Assembly (NCBI RefSeq): GCF_963855985.1
Contig: NC_087119.1
Location: 4,504,001 to 4,568,000, forward strand
Source of the DNA: Ostrinia nubilalis
Lineage: Eukaryota; Arthropoda; Insecta; Lepidoptera; Crambidae
Direction of reading: 5' to 3'
Length of the DNA: 64,000 bases
Translations under genes and position numbers: made by a program
Shown here: one piece after another, positions 47,306 through 57,206 of the stretch
Position numbering within the stretch: position 1 is the stretch's first letter
Layout: each line of letters opens with the position of its first letter
The notes under the pieces: model-generated
The model's input: only the letters and a program-made list of their open reading frames with translations
Database searches by the model: none
What the model was told of the DNA's origin: nothing

Positions 47306-47857
47306 TGACTTACTGACTTATGGTCCTATGTCCCCTAGATGGGGCAGAGGGCGTCCACAACAGTCCTCCATCTCGTTCGGTCTTGAGCTTCTCGCTTGAT
47401 CTCGCTCCAGGTTTTGCCGATCTTCTTCGCCTCGTCCGCTACAGTGCGCCGCCAAGTTTGCCTGGGTCGACCACGTTTGCGTTTTCCTTGGGGATTCCAA
47501 TCCAGAGCCTGCTTAGGGATGTGATCGGGGTCCCTTCGGAGAGTGTGGCCAATCCAGTTCCACTTGCGGCGCTTGATCTGCTGGTCGATCGGAATTTCGT
47601 GGCAGCGTTCCAATAGCTCGACGTTGGAGATTTTCTCGGGCCAGTATATGCCGAGAATTCGGCGAAGGCAGCGGTTGATGAAGACCTGCAGCTGGTGCGA
47701 GATAACCTTGGTGACCTTCCACGTTTCACACCCATAGAGCAGAACGGATTTAACGTTGGACCCGAATATTTTGATCTTGACCCTTCGGGTCAATTTCCGT
47801 GACTGCCATATGGGGCGAAGTTGTGCGAAGGTAGCTAATCGCGTTGCCAACATCAAT
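47306..47857 (-). mobile_element. 5'-truncated RTE-like retrotransposon, open C-terminal frame
   Basis: A 173-codon minus-strand frame ends at 47335. It has the C-terminus of RTE-type reverse transcriptases: VKIKIFGSNVKSVLLYGCET, NRCLRRILGIYWPEKISN, KRRKWNWIGHTLRRDPDH, GRPRQTWRRTV and RTRWRTVVDALCP. RT catalytic motifs are missing because of truncation. Similar 20-bp sequences flank it (AAAGGTTTTCGCTAATCGCG near 47285, AAAGGTTCTTGCTAATCGCG at 47858), probably a target duplication. Confidence 0.85.
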
Positions 47858-47878
47858 AAAGGTTCTTGCTAATCGCGT

Positions 47879-49901
47879 CGCTATAAAATAATAATATACT
47901 TGTATTAAGTATAGCATTATTTTGCGCATTACTCGGCTACAACGAACAGTTGCGTTGGTTCGTTTTTATGGAAAGAGTTCGTAGTGATGAGACCGTAAAT
48001 TATACACTGATTTAATTAAGTTGTGTTTAAAATAAATTAACAAATCTATTTATATGGAGCACTTAAATATTTCCAAACACACTAATGTCTTCTGTGACAC
48101 ACTTTGAACGATAATGTACAAAACGAATGATCAATTTGTGTGAAATAATGTGTGATGAATACACGTGCATAAATTATATCACAGTTTATACTGAGATCTA
48201 AGTGAAAGACCAAAGAATAATGTCTTATTATTCTTTTAATAATTCCGGTTAAGGTTACAAAGTAAATTAACCGGTCAGCATTTGTAAAGTTGATTTTAAT
48301 GTTTTACACTCACTGTATGTAACTGGTAACTGGGCACACACACATAGTTCCTAATACTCGTAAGTAGAAACGTAAACAATGTTGAAGGACCGGAAAGTTA
48401 ATTTTGAACTTGTGAATTTAGATCATCCCCTGTGACTGCCCCTGAATGGATGGCGATCCTCTACCGCTGGAGTTAACCCTTAGTAATAAACAAAACACGA
48501 TCGTAATAATAACAATAGAACTCCGCCGAACATCAGACTATTGGTTGGTTCCAAAAAGGAAGGTAAAATTCTTAATTTGCTGTTTACTTTTTATTGTTAC
48601 TTAGTATTCAAAAGAAATCACAGCTTTTTACAAAACGCGCAGATTAACGTAGTTTTTATCAGTGAAATTTAAATTCCATGCCCACCAGACCAAGATGGTA
48701 AAACATTTTAGGTTTTTTTCAGTTTTGCTAGACAGCTAGAGGTAGTAGGTATCTAGGTAGGTCTATAGATTTCCAATAAGTACTACTTGCCTTTCCGAAA
48801 GTAATATTAAAGAAAATAATTTATCTTATATTGTATTGTAATTTAAAAATATACATATTTCTATTTCGATAAATAGATCATAAAATAAATGTAAAAAAAT
48901 ATTCATGAAGTCGTTGACCTCCTAAATTGCAGCAGAAATACACTGGATGTTATCGCTGCACGAACGTATAACATCGCAAATTATGAATGTTATTTTTAAT
49001 TCCATCTGCCCGATAAGAGTAATGACTCGGCATTGCGTCAGGTGCCAATCAGACTGAAGAGTTAAGCGGAATCATTTTCCTCGCCAGGACTATTTTGCAA
49101 ACCGACGTAATTCGTGCTTTTGACATTAATCACGATAAAGAGGTCCTTCGCAATTACTAAAACCATTAAAAGGCGTGAAGACCGCACAACAGTAATGGCA
49201 ATTTTGCAACAATTAACTAACTGAAACTGACCTGAATATCTGTATTTGTATGAGGATTAATTAAAATTTTATAGTATAGTAACTTAACGTCAGACCTAAA
49301 AATTACCTTGTAGCAAGCGTTTACTGAAAAAGAAGTATACGAAATTGGATATTAGTATTCATGAATGCATCAGAATACTGAATGATCCTGTAATTACATC
49401 CATACTGTCTCCAAATAATATTCAAAGCCCTAATTTAAATTCTCAATCACGATTTTGCGGGCCCTTCTCAAGTGGCCACAAATGAGGAAACAATGCAAGA
49501 CAATTTCGCGAGAACCCGATGCAATTAGTGGAAAAATAGAGTGCCATCGGAAGAGCGCCCTGGAATATAAAATCAGTCGCCCTCGCCCTGCTTGCGTTTT
49601 TCATTTTTTACACGAGTTTACAGATCCCCTATTGCTTTTTAATAATAGCAAAAAATACAAGTAATGCGCTTACAATGCAAATTAAGGAAATAAAGTTGCA
49701 ACTAAACTATGTATTTGTCAAACAAGCCAGCAAGTAAATAATAGAAGTACGTATTGCTCCTATTTCTTTTGAATCATTTTTGATTTGGTAACTTAAATTC
49801 CACAATACTTTATTATACAGGAATACACGTAATTTTAACTAACTATAGAAAACACAGCAATGTTAAAATAAATTAGGTACACGTATTGTTTCACTTATCA
49901 A
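47879..49901. other. Spacer downstream of gene B
   Basis: AT-rich; no exon or repeat recognised. Confidence 0.4.
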
Positions 49902-49907
49902 TTTATT
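49902..49907 (-). promoter_or_regulatory. Candidate poly(A) signal of gene B
   Basis: AATAAA on the minus strand, 313 nt past the stop. Position is suitable; the AT-rich background lowers its weight. Confidence 0.3.
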
Positions 49908-50219
49908 ACATTTAATAAAACGACAATGAAATTTTAATTTTTCCAATACATTACTTTTTATAAATTAAAATATAGTCAAGAAATATAACTTGTAATTAAC
50001 AGTTTTTTATAATAATACAGTAAGATCAGGAGTACTATAATTTGTTTTTTTTTCTTATTGGTAAAGTGAATACATAATATGCCATACATAACAATAAATA
50101 AATAATTAGCAATGATGAGATAAAATTTGCATATTTTATAAACGGACAAAAGCTAAAATATGATACCTTTTCTAATTACATTGCATCTGTACTAGATTAA
50201 ACAAGAGAATATAAATTTC

Positions 50220-52405
50220 TTACTTCTTAAAAAATCCACAAAGATCTGTTGTTGTTTTAGGATACGCTCCACCGAACAATCTGACTGGCGTCTTACTCCA
50301 ATCGATGAATAGTAAATAACTTTCAGCAAAGTCCGAACCATCCAGAGAACATTTTTTATAATTTTGCTGAATGAATTCAATGCCTATATTTTTCATTTTA
50401 ACTGGCGATAGTATGTGACTCGTATCGATACTCTGATCAGGTTGGACGTACAAAGCATGATCATCTAAATCTACATCCCTACAAACTCTAGGGCCTAATG
50501 AAGATGGCACATTAAAATTTTCATTATCCAAATCAGATCTGTATCTATTGATATCTGGTATTTTATCATTACCGCCCAAGAAACTTTGCTTTTTGTCCTC
50601 TTCATTATAACCTATTACATCACGTTCGTTCAAAGCATTTCCTAACTTAACATGTTTATTAAAATTATTCTTTCCTTCTAAACGCTTGTTTTTCCTGGGT
50701 ATTTTAATTACGGAATTTATTTTTTCAGAATTTTTCAACTTTGTGTCATGGGAAGGTAAAAATCCGTGATTGTATTTAACAATTGATATTGTATCTCTAT
50801 TAGCGTTAGACTGGTTTGACACACTCATTGCAAGTTCTCTTCCTTTCAAAATAGTAGGATCGTCATTATTTTTCACAACTTTATGGTTTTCATGCTTATA
50901 TTTAAGTCTAATAGAGGGATGTTTTAAATTTGCTTCTGCTATCTTAGCGTCAATGTAGCTCTTTCCTTCATCGGAATCTATATTCATACGACGAGGTGTA
51001 TAATCATTGTTGTATGATTTCACATTATGCCATTTATTACCATTCGATAAACTTTTAGAGTACATGTCGCTACTGCGTACAACATTATCAGATTTTGTAT
51101 TTTGTGAATCTTCAACAAAATATTCCAATGACTTCAAAAATGGTAATATAGTCATCAAATTATTGTTTCGGTGGAGATCAAAATCCGATAATGCGTTGAT
51201 CTTCTTTTTTCCAATAGACTTAACCTTAAATGGTCTTGGTTTATAAATATTTTCAATACTTTCAGAACTTTCTACGGATACTTGACTATCAACATTTCTG
51301 TAAAATCTGTTACTCAAAACAGTTTGACCTCGACTCGATACTTCAACATTTTTCGCTTTGGTTTCTGCATGTTGTTTTAAAATCGTACTTCTCAAATCAT
51401 CTTCCAGAATTTGCACATTTATTTGAGGCTGATCGTTAATTCCTCGTTTCTTTATTTTGATTTTATGATCAATTAAATTTTTCCTTTGGAATTGCACTGG
51501 CGGCCGTAGTTTAGTTAATTTGAAGTCAGATGCATATGGATAGTTGTCAGAAATTTTATTTAAAGGGATTGTCGATGGCGCTTTTTTCTCCCTGTTGTAA
51601 TTAAAATTTATGCTCTTAAGATAATTTAACACGCTACCTGCAAATTTAGAACTTGTCCATTGGCCGTAAACTTTTGTGTCTTTTTCAGGAAGAGGAGGAG
51701 GAGTATCAACGTCAGGTAATAGAACTGTTGCTTTATTCTTATTTTGTAAATTTTGTGTGTTATATCCGTCAATTTCAGGACTAATATTATAAATTGACTT
51801 AGGTGGTTTTGTAACTTTTTTATTTCTGTTAAAATTTGCATCTTTCACTGATGGTACCGGTGGTGGTGGAGGTGTTTCGTATTCAGAAATCATTGCCAAA
51901 TCTTGCGTACTAGAACCAGATAATTCATCCAATTTTGTTTTCTTTTGTACTTTGAATTTTCCTTCATGGCCTGCCTTGTTCACTAAATTCCAGAAATTTA
52001 TTTTATTTTTATCAGTTGTTGTATGATCGATATGGTCAGTAACTGAAAAATCAAAAATCTCTTTCTCATTTGATGTATCAAACACATCGTGTGTTTTTTT
52101 AGAAGATAATTCTAATCCAACATTGTGTTCAAAATTACTATGGGGTGTCCGAAACTTAACGTAACTTTTTGTTTTGTTTTGAATTGGTGTCCCTTGAGCT
52201 TTTTCAAAGTTGTTATGTATTTCATCAGTTCGCAAATCACTTAATATGACATATTTAATATTTTTGTCGGAACTTTTGACCTTATTTCTTTTAAATGCTT
52301 TTTGATCATACAAGTGATTTAGTTTGGTTGTGTGATTTCTTTCTATAGTTGACGTCAATATCATATTTGCTCCAAATATTTCTCCTTCCAAACCGCTTGG
52401 TCCGC
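50220..52405 (-). CDS. Gene B exon 5: large tail exon with stop
   Basis: TTTTCAG/GC acceptor at 52406; 2186 nt open to TAA at 50222-50220. The first 20 residues finish the pentraxin domain (GPSGLEGEIFGANMIL). A 650-residue low-complexity linker follows, then the C-terminal Cys module. An open frame this long in such AT-rich DNA is not expected by chance. Confidence 0.88.
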
Positions 52406-55400
52406 CTGAAAATATATAAACATAAATATTGCAAACAAACAATGTATTTGAAGCAAAGCGATTGAGAGTAATTTTTAACCGACTTCAAAAAAGGAGGAGG
52501 TTATATGTTCGACTGTATGTATGTTTTTTTTTTTCTATGTATGTTCACCGATTACTCCGTCAATTGTGGACCGATTTTCAAAATTCTTTTTTTGTTCGAT
52601 AGGGTACACTTCCGAGGTGGTCCCATTGTCACCAAGTCAGGATCTGATGATGGGATCCTACGGAAATCGAGGGCAACCCTCAAATTTTATAGGCACGTGT
52701 ATAATTTTTCAAACTTTTTCTTAAGTTATTCAAGTATTTGCTCCTGGAAATCATCATCTCATATTGATGAGCTGATGATAGAAGGTAAAACTCCTTAATG
52801 CTTAGGAGTTGGAGGATAATTCTTTTAATTTTATAGATAAGTATAGTTTCGTAAGTTATTCAAGTATTTGCATCAGATAGTCATCATCTCATCATGATGA
52901 AGTGGTCATAGTAGGAACAACTCCTTAACGCTTAGGAGTTGGAGGATAATTCTTTAAATATTATAGGTACAAATAGACCAATAGTTGTATTCTTTCATGT
53001 TTTTAAGGTGGGCTAACGGTTTAATGTCTTTTTAGGTTGCCGATATGGTAACCTGTATTTTGTAGGGAATATTATTTTACACTTGACATGAAGAATATAG
53101 TCTCAGTGTACTGCCTACCTTCAGTGGTAACATCAAGGTAATAATTAGTTAACTAAAAAGCAAGAAATAAGTTATTTTTATTTAAAAAAAAAACCGACTC
53201 CAAAAAACCTACACTAAAAAGTAGAAAAATAATTAGGTACTAATTACTTATATTAGGACGAATTAATATGTATGTATACCATGATTGATACTTTTGGAGT
53301 CGGTGCAGGCAAACTTTACACGTTTCATAATCTTGGCACCGACTCCAGAAGTATCAATCATGGTATACATAAATATTAATTCGTCCTAATATAAGTAATT
53401 AGTACCTAATTATTTTTCTACTTTTTAGTGTAGGTTTTTTGGAGTCGGTTTTTTTTTTAATAATATAAATGTACCATTATCTGCTGTCCCATATCCAATG
53501 ATTAGGCTGCCACCTTTTGGCAGTAGAAACCCTTGTAACTGAAACAAACAATCCTCATATTAGGTGACTCATCCTCTTAAGTATTAAATTTTGATTACAT
53601 TTGTCATCAGTTTCGGTTTTTATTATCGATTAAAGTCGTTATTGTCACCAAAATTAATCAATTGTTGTAATAAAAATTGTTTTATTTTTGTTTAATTTGT
53701 TAACAGCCTACTGTGGTTGCGATTAATTTAAGAAGTTTATCAAGGCATCATGTCCCCTCAGGTGACAATAACACTTGAAAGGTATGCTGTATTTGGATAT
53801 TCATGCATAGAACAACCTTGTCATACGATCTTATTTTGTAATAATGACTGTCCGAATCAATTTATCACGTCATAATCATTGTGTTTAAAATCGTGAACCA
53901 ACTGACCTCACAGCGAGTCAAGTTATGCTTGCGGTCATTTATCTTCTTAAACGTGTGCACAATGCTCCATTTAGGTGTTAGTCATGATTGGAGTGCCTAC
54001 ATCGGATCGAGGTGAAAGGTTAAACATTTGGTATTACAGCTCAATACTTACACTCTGCGCAACTCCGCATAATACAAGTTTAGCGTCGATGTATATTGCC
54101 CAAGCGCCGTAGTCCGACTGGTAGGACAGACAGACGTGACGCCAGACATCCTTCACTATTTCCACCGGAATGCTCGAAATCACTCTTCCATTTATGGACA
54201 CTTTCATGTTACGCCCTCCCGAGTCCAACCAGAGCCTGACGACGCGGTTATTGCCATTTGCTGCAAAACATGTAATTAAATGAACCAAAAAATAAGTGAT
54301 CTAATAAGTTGCAGTTCTAATACATATTAATGTCACCTTATTAGGTCTAATCGTATGTAACTAGAAGATAAGAAGGTTAAAAAGTTGAAACTTGATATTT
54401 TGTAATAATATTATGCGGCGTCCTTGAACGCTCGAAAGTGTAACAGTGTGGAGTTGGGCAACGTCATTTTTGGCTAGGGTGGAGTGAGATGAGAACATTA
54501 ATGGCTCGGAGGCGACCCCATCTTGCTCAGCGATCCGCATGACGTGCAGGTGAAGTCCGGGCCTCGTCCCCTGTCAGTGCTTTATTTATATTCAAAGTGA
54601 TCGGTGGTAGTTAAAGTTCAGGCAGAATTTACACAGTATTTATCTTCTCAGCTTAAGGGCATTTGTGATAATGTTTTAGATAGTGTATTTGCTTTACAAC
54701 CCTGTCTTTACTTCGCGCAAGGTAACTGACGTTTGTTTCATGCTCATGTCTATCGAAATATCGCGTAGGTAACATTAAAAAGTCGTCCTATTGAGCAATT
54801 CTGGGCCTACACGAAACTGGTCAAAAATAAGGGGGTCATATTGTACAACGCAATGACTTTACTCAATATTTTGGTGTACTTTGTGCGATCCAGTTTTAGG
54901 TAATGTTAATTAACGTATGAACTTTTCCATTCCCTACAATTCTTCAGTACCTGAAATAGCAAGCAATAAAAATGTGCCATGAAGAATGTAAGGGAGGTCA
55001 TCTCTCGAATGATTTCTTTCTCATGTGTACCTACCTAACCCTTTCTAACATTATTTACAAAATATTGTTTATCTTTCATTCTTCTAAGATGGTTGAATTT
55101 TTTTAAACAGTGCAATTGTAACGCTGTTAGAGAACCTTAGAAATGACAAATACAACTCACCTACATACGTGAAAATACTCTGGTCACCGCCAAGGTCGTA
55201 TAATCGAATCCAAGTACAAAACGTGAACTCTCTCAAAGGTGGAGTCTCTACGTCATACTGGAGAAACTGCAAAGAAAAATTATCTCTCTCAGTCTTGATG
55301 AAAATTCTAAAAAGATGGTAAATTAAAGTTATTGTTTGTTTTGCTCAACATTAAAAGTTACGCTACTGGGAATATTTCTATTCTCGTTATTACATCAGCT

Positions 55401-57164
55401 ACAGCAAACTCACAAACCTATTTTATCCTACTGTTCTAGTAAGGTTTCATTAATTATATTCCAGCTGGTATGTTATTTGTTAAATGATTTATGTTTGTAG
55501 TTAACAGGATTCTTAGTCCAGTCAATAAAGCATTATAGATGGAAATCCGTGGAACACAATTTCTGACTTCGGGACTTTATTTAGACTAGTTAGGAGGTGA
55601 ACATAGCAAAAGTCCCCGCCCTTAGCCCTTGAGCCGGCGGGGTGAGGGGGGTTTAAAGGTGCCACTTTTCGGTTTTTCGCTTAATCCTCGGAAACTATGC
55701 GTCCTAGTGACATGACTACTATGAACCAAAAAAAGCTTATTCAATTTGCTACAGGTGAGATAGTCAAGTTTTTTTTATATCTTGTATAGTTTTGCGGCAT
55801 CTGCTTTAGAAGGTCCGTAATATTGGAAATTTTATTTTTGTCTTACATGTTCCCATCAGGAGAAAATCGACTAAATCAACATTGAGCAAACATTTTAGAC
55901 ATGCGGAAGCATGTTAAGCCTAGTTCCAGGGAGGAGACTGCACTGTGCGTATATTTAGACGAATCAATTGGAGCCACTTTTGACTCCTCATCACTCAAAA
56001 ACTACTGTGCATTAACACTTCAAATTTGGCTCATGTGTTGAGACCTGCAAGATAAACATCAGCTTCAAATTTCATAAATATATCTCAAACGGTTATTTAG
56101 GTATTGACGTCCAAAAATCTACATATCTGACCTATAGACCAAATTTTAACAACTTCCAGATCACCTTGAAGGTTCAAATTTGGCATCCAGATAGGTAGAT
56201 GTGTAAATATAAAGGAACAAATAAAAAACCAGTAAATTTTAACATTTCACAGGTGATAGATAGATTTAAGTGTTCTAAATGTCGATTTTTGAACGTCAAT
56301 ACCTTAATAATCGTTTGAGGTATATTTATGAAATTTGAAGCTGATGTTTATCTTGCAAGTCTCAACACATGAGCCAAATTTGAAGTGTTAATGCACAGTA
56401 GTTTTTGAGTGATGAGGAGTCAAAAGTGGCTCCAATTGGGTCGTCTAAATATACGCACGGTGCAATCCCCTCCCTGGAACTAGGCTTAACATGCTCCCGC
56501 ATGTCCAAAATGTTTGCTTAATGTTGATTTAGTCGATTTTCTCCTGATGGGAACATGTAAGACAACAATAAAAATTCCAACATTACAGACCTTCTAGAGC
56601 AGATGCCGTGAAAACTATAAAAGATATAGAAAAACTTGACTGTCTCACCTGTAGCAAATGGAATAAGCTTTTTTTGGTTCATAGTAGTCATGTCACTAGG
56701 ACGCATAGTTTCCGAGGATTAAGCGAAAAACCGAAAAGTAGTACCTTTAAACCCCTCTCTCCCCGCCGGCTCAAGGGCTAAGGGCGGGGACTTTTGCTAT
56801 GTTCACCTCCTAACTAGTCTAAATAAAGTCCCGAAGTCAGAAATTGTGTTCCACGGATTTCTGTCTACACCGTCGTTAAAGCATTCATTGACTGAACTAT
56901 CTGGGATTAAGATTATTTTAAATTTGTTCTACTAGACTGTATTTTGTTTAAGACATGATTAATACAATTGTTTTGTATTGAATTTAGGATTTGTACAATT
57001 TTGGAACTTAGAAAAAAACATTAGAAGTAAAGTTTGATAATATACGAGTATTAGATTGGTACCTGTGTGAATCCTTTCTGTGTCAAAACGACTTTGTAGA
57101 CTGGTCGGTTGATGGCCACGGTGGCTGACGCCAACAAACACACCAGGCCAATTTCTGGCCACAT
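50220..57164 (-). CDS. Gene B: secreted pentraxin-like protein with long disordered tail, 888 aa
   Basis: Five coding exons join in frame: 57063-57164, 55161-55266, 54052-54260, 53475-53538, 50220-52405 (2667 nt with stop). Residues 1-17 are a signal peptide (MWPEIGLVCLLASATVA). Residues about 18-180 form the pentraxin-like domain: LREFTFCTWIRLYD, IFTYVANGNNRVVRLWLD, VWRHVCLSYQSDYGAWAIYI, LQGFLLPKGGSLIIGYG, LEGEIFGANMIL. The remaining 700 residues are Lys/Asn/Asp/Ser-rich and look disordered, with two proline runs (TPPPPPVP, TPPPLPEK). The tail ends with a conserved module (KKCSLDGSDFAESYLLFIDW, LFGGAYPKT, LCGFFKK) matching the end of gene A. It is a paralogue of gene A, some 22 kb away on the same strand. 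It lacks the gene A phase 2 intron before WRHVC. Confidence 0.83.
52406..53474 (-). repeat. Repeat-filled intron 4 of gene B
   Basis: Starting at 52478, AACCGACTTCAAAAAAGGAG begins a common lepidopteran-type repeat. 52721-52850 and 52851-52980 are direct copies (130 bp period, AAGTTATTCAAGTATTTGC and CTTAGGAGTTGGAGGATAAT in both). A palindrome follows at 53182-53460. ACCGACTYCAAAAAA occurs in both orientations, so a composite element seems to fill the intron. Confidence 0.6.
53182..53460. repeat. Near-perfect 279-bp palindrome
   Basis: Arms of 125 bp (53182-53306 and 53336-53460) with a 29-base loop. The arms share ACCGACTCCAAAAAACCTAC and GGACGAATTAATAT, with very few mismatches. It lies 14 bp inside the intron after gene B exon 4. 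Confidence 0.85.
53475..53538 (-). CDS. Gene B exon 4
   Basis: GTTTCAG/TTA acceptor; 64 nt, phase 0 to phase 1, LQGFLLPKGGSLIIGYGTAD N. The donor is AATG/GTACAT, a poor match to GTRAGT, but it is the one that gives the right phase and homology to exon 5 (G/GPSGLEGE). A long palindrome starts 14 bp into the intron. Confidence 0.72.
53539..54051 (-). other. Intron 3 of gene B
   Basis: 513 bp, AT-rich, no repeat recognised. Confidence 0.7.
54052..54260 (-). CDS. Gene B exon 3: core of pentraxin domain
   Basis: TTTTGCAG/CA acceptor, AGT/GTAAGT donor; 209 nt, phase 1 to phase 0. It covers what gene A splits over exons 3 and 4: ANGNNRVVRLWLDSGG, a strand region, then DVWRHVCLSYQSDYGAWAIY. The intron of gene A before Trp is absent here. 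Confidence 0.83.
54261..55160 (-). other. Intron 2 of gene B
   Basis: 900 bp with a GC-richer stretch at 54410-54600 (AGGCGACCCCATCTTGCTCA) that I do not recognise. Confidence 0.65.
55161..55266 (-). CDS. Gene B exon 2
   Basis: TCTTTGCAG/TTT acceptor and G/GTGAGT donor; 106 nt, phase 0 to phase 1. It encodes FLQYDVETPPLREFTFCTWI and RLYDLGGDQSIFTYV, the counterpart of the end of gene A exon 2. Confidence 0.82.
55541..56862. mobile_element. 1.3-kb palindromic (foldback) element in gene B intron 1
   Basis: Two arms of about 582 bp (55541-56122 and 56281-56862) are inverted copies at high identity around a 158-bp spacer. Both contain GACTTCGGGACTTTATTTAG, CCCCGCCCTTAGCCCTTGAG (or its complement) and an ATG frame starting MRPSDMTTMNQKKLI. 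The frames are short and stop within each arm, so they look like two head-to-head pieces of a transposon gene. It takes up most of the 1.8-kb intron. Confidence 0.85.
57063..57164 (-). CDS. Gene B exon 1: start and signal peptide
   Basis: ATG at 57164-57162 opens MWPEIGLVCLLASATVAINR and continues to KGFTQ; 34 codons, phase 0 out, donor CAG/GTACCA. The Trp-Pro then hydrophobic run fits a cleaved signal ending at Ala17. A TATA-like box lies about 40 nt upstream. Confidence 0.75.
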
Positions 57165-57198
57165 TCCTAATCTCTTGCAATATTAATCGGAACTATAA

Positions 57199-57206
57199 AA
57201 TTTATA
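57199..57206 (-). promoter_or_regulatory. TATA-like box upstream of gene B
   Basis: TATAAATT on the minus strand, about 37 nt before the gene B ATG. This would put transcription start near 57175 and leave a 5' UTR of about ten bases. A spliced 5' UTR from further upstream is also possible. AT-rich context makes chance matches common. Confidence 0.3.
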
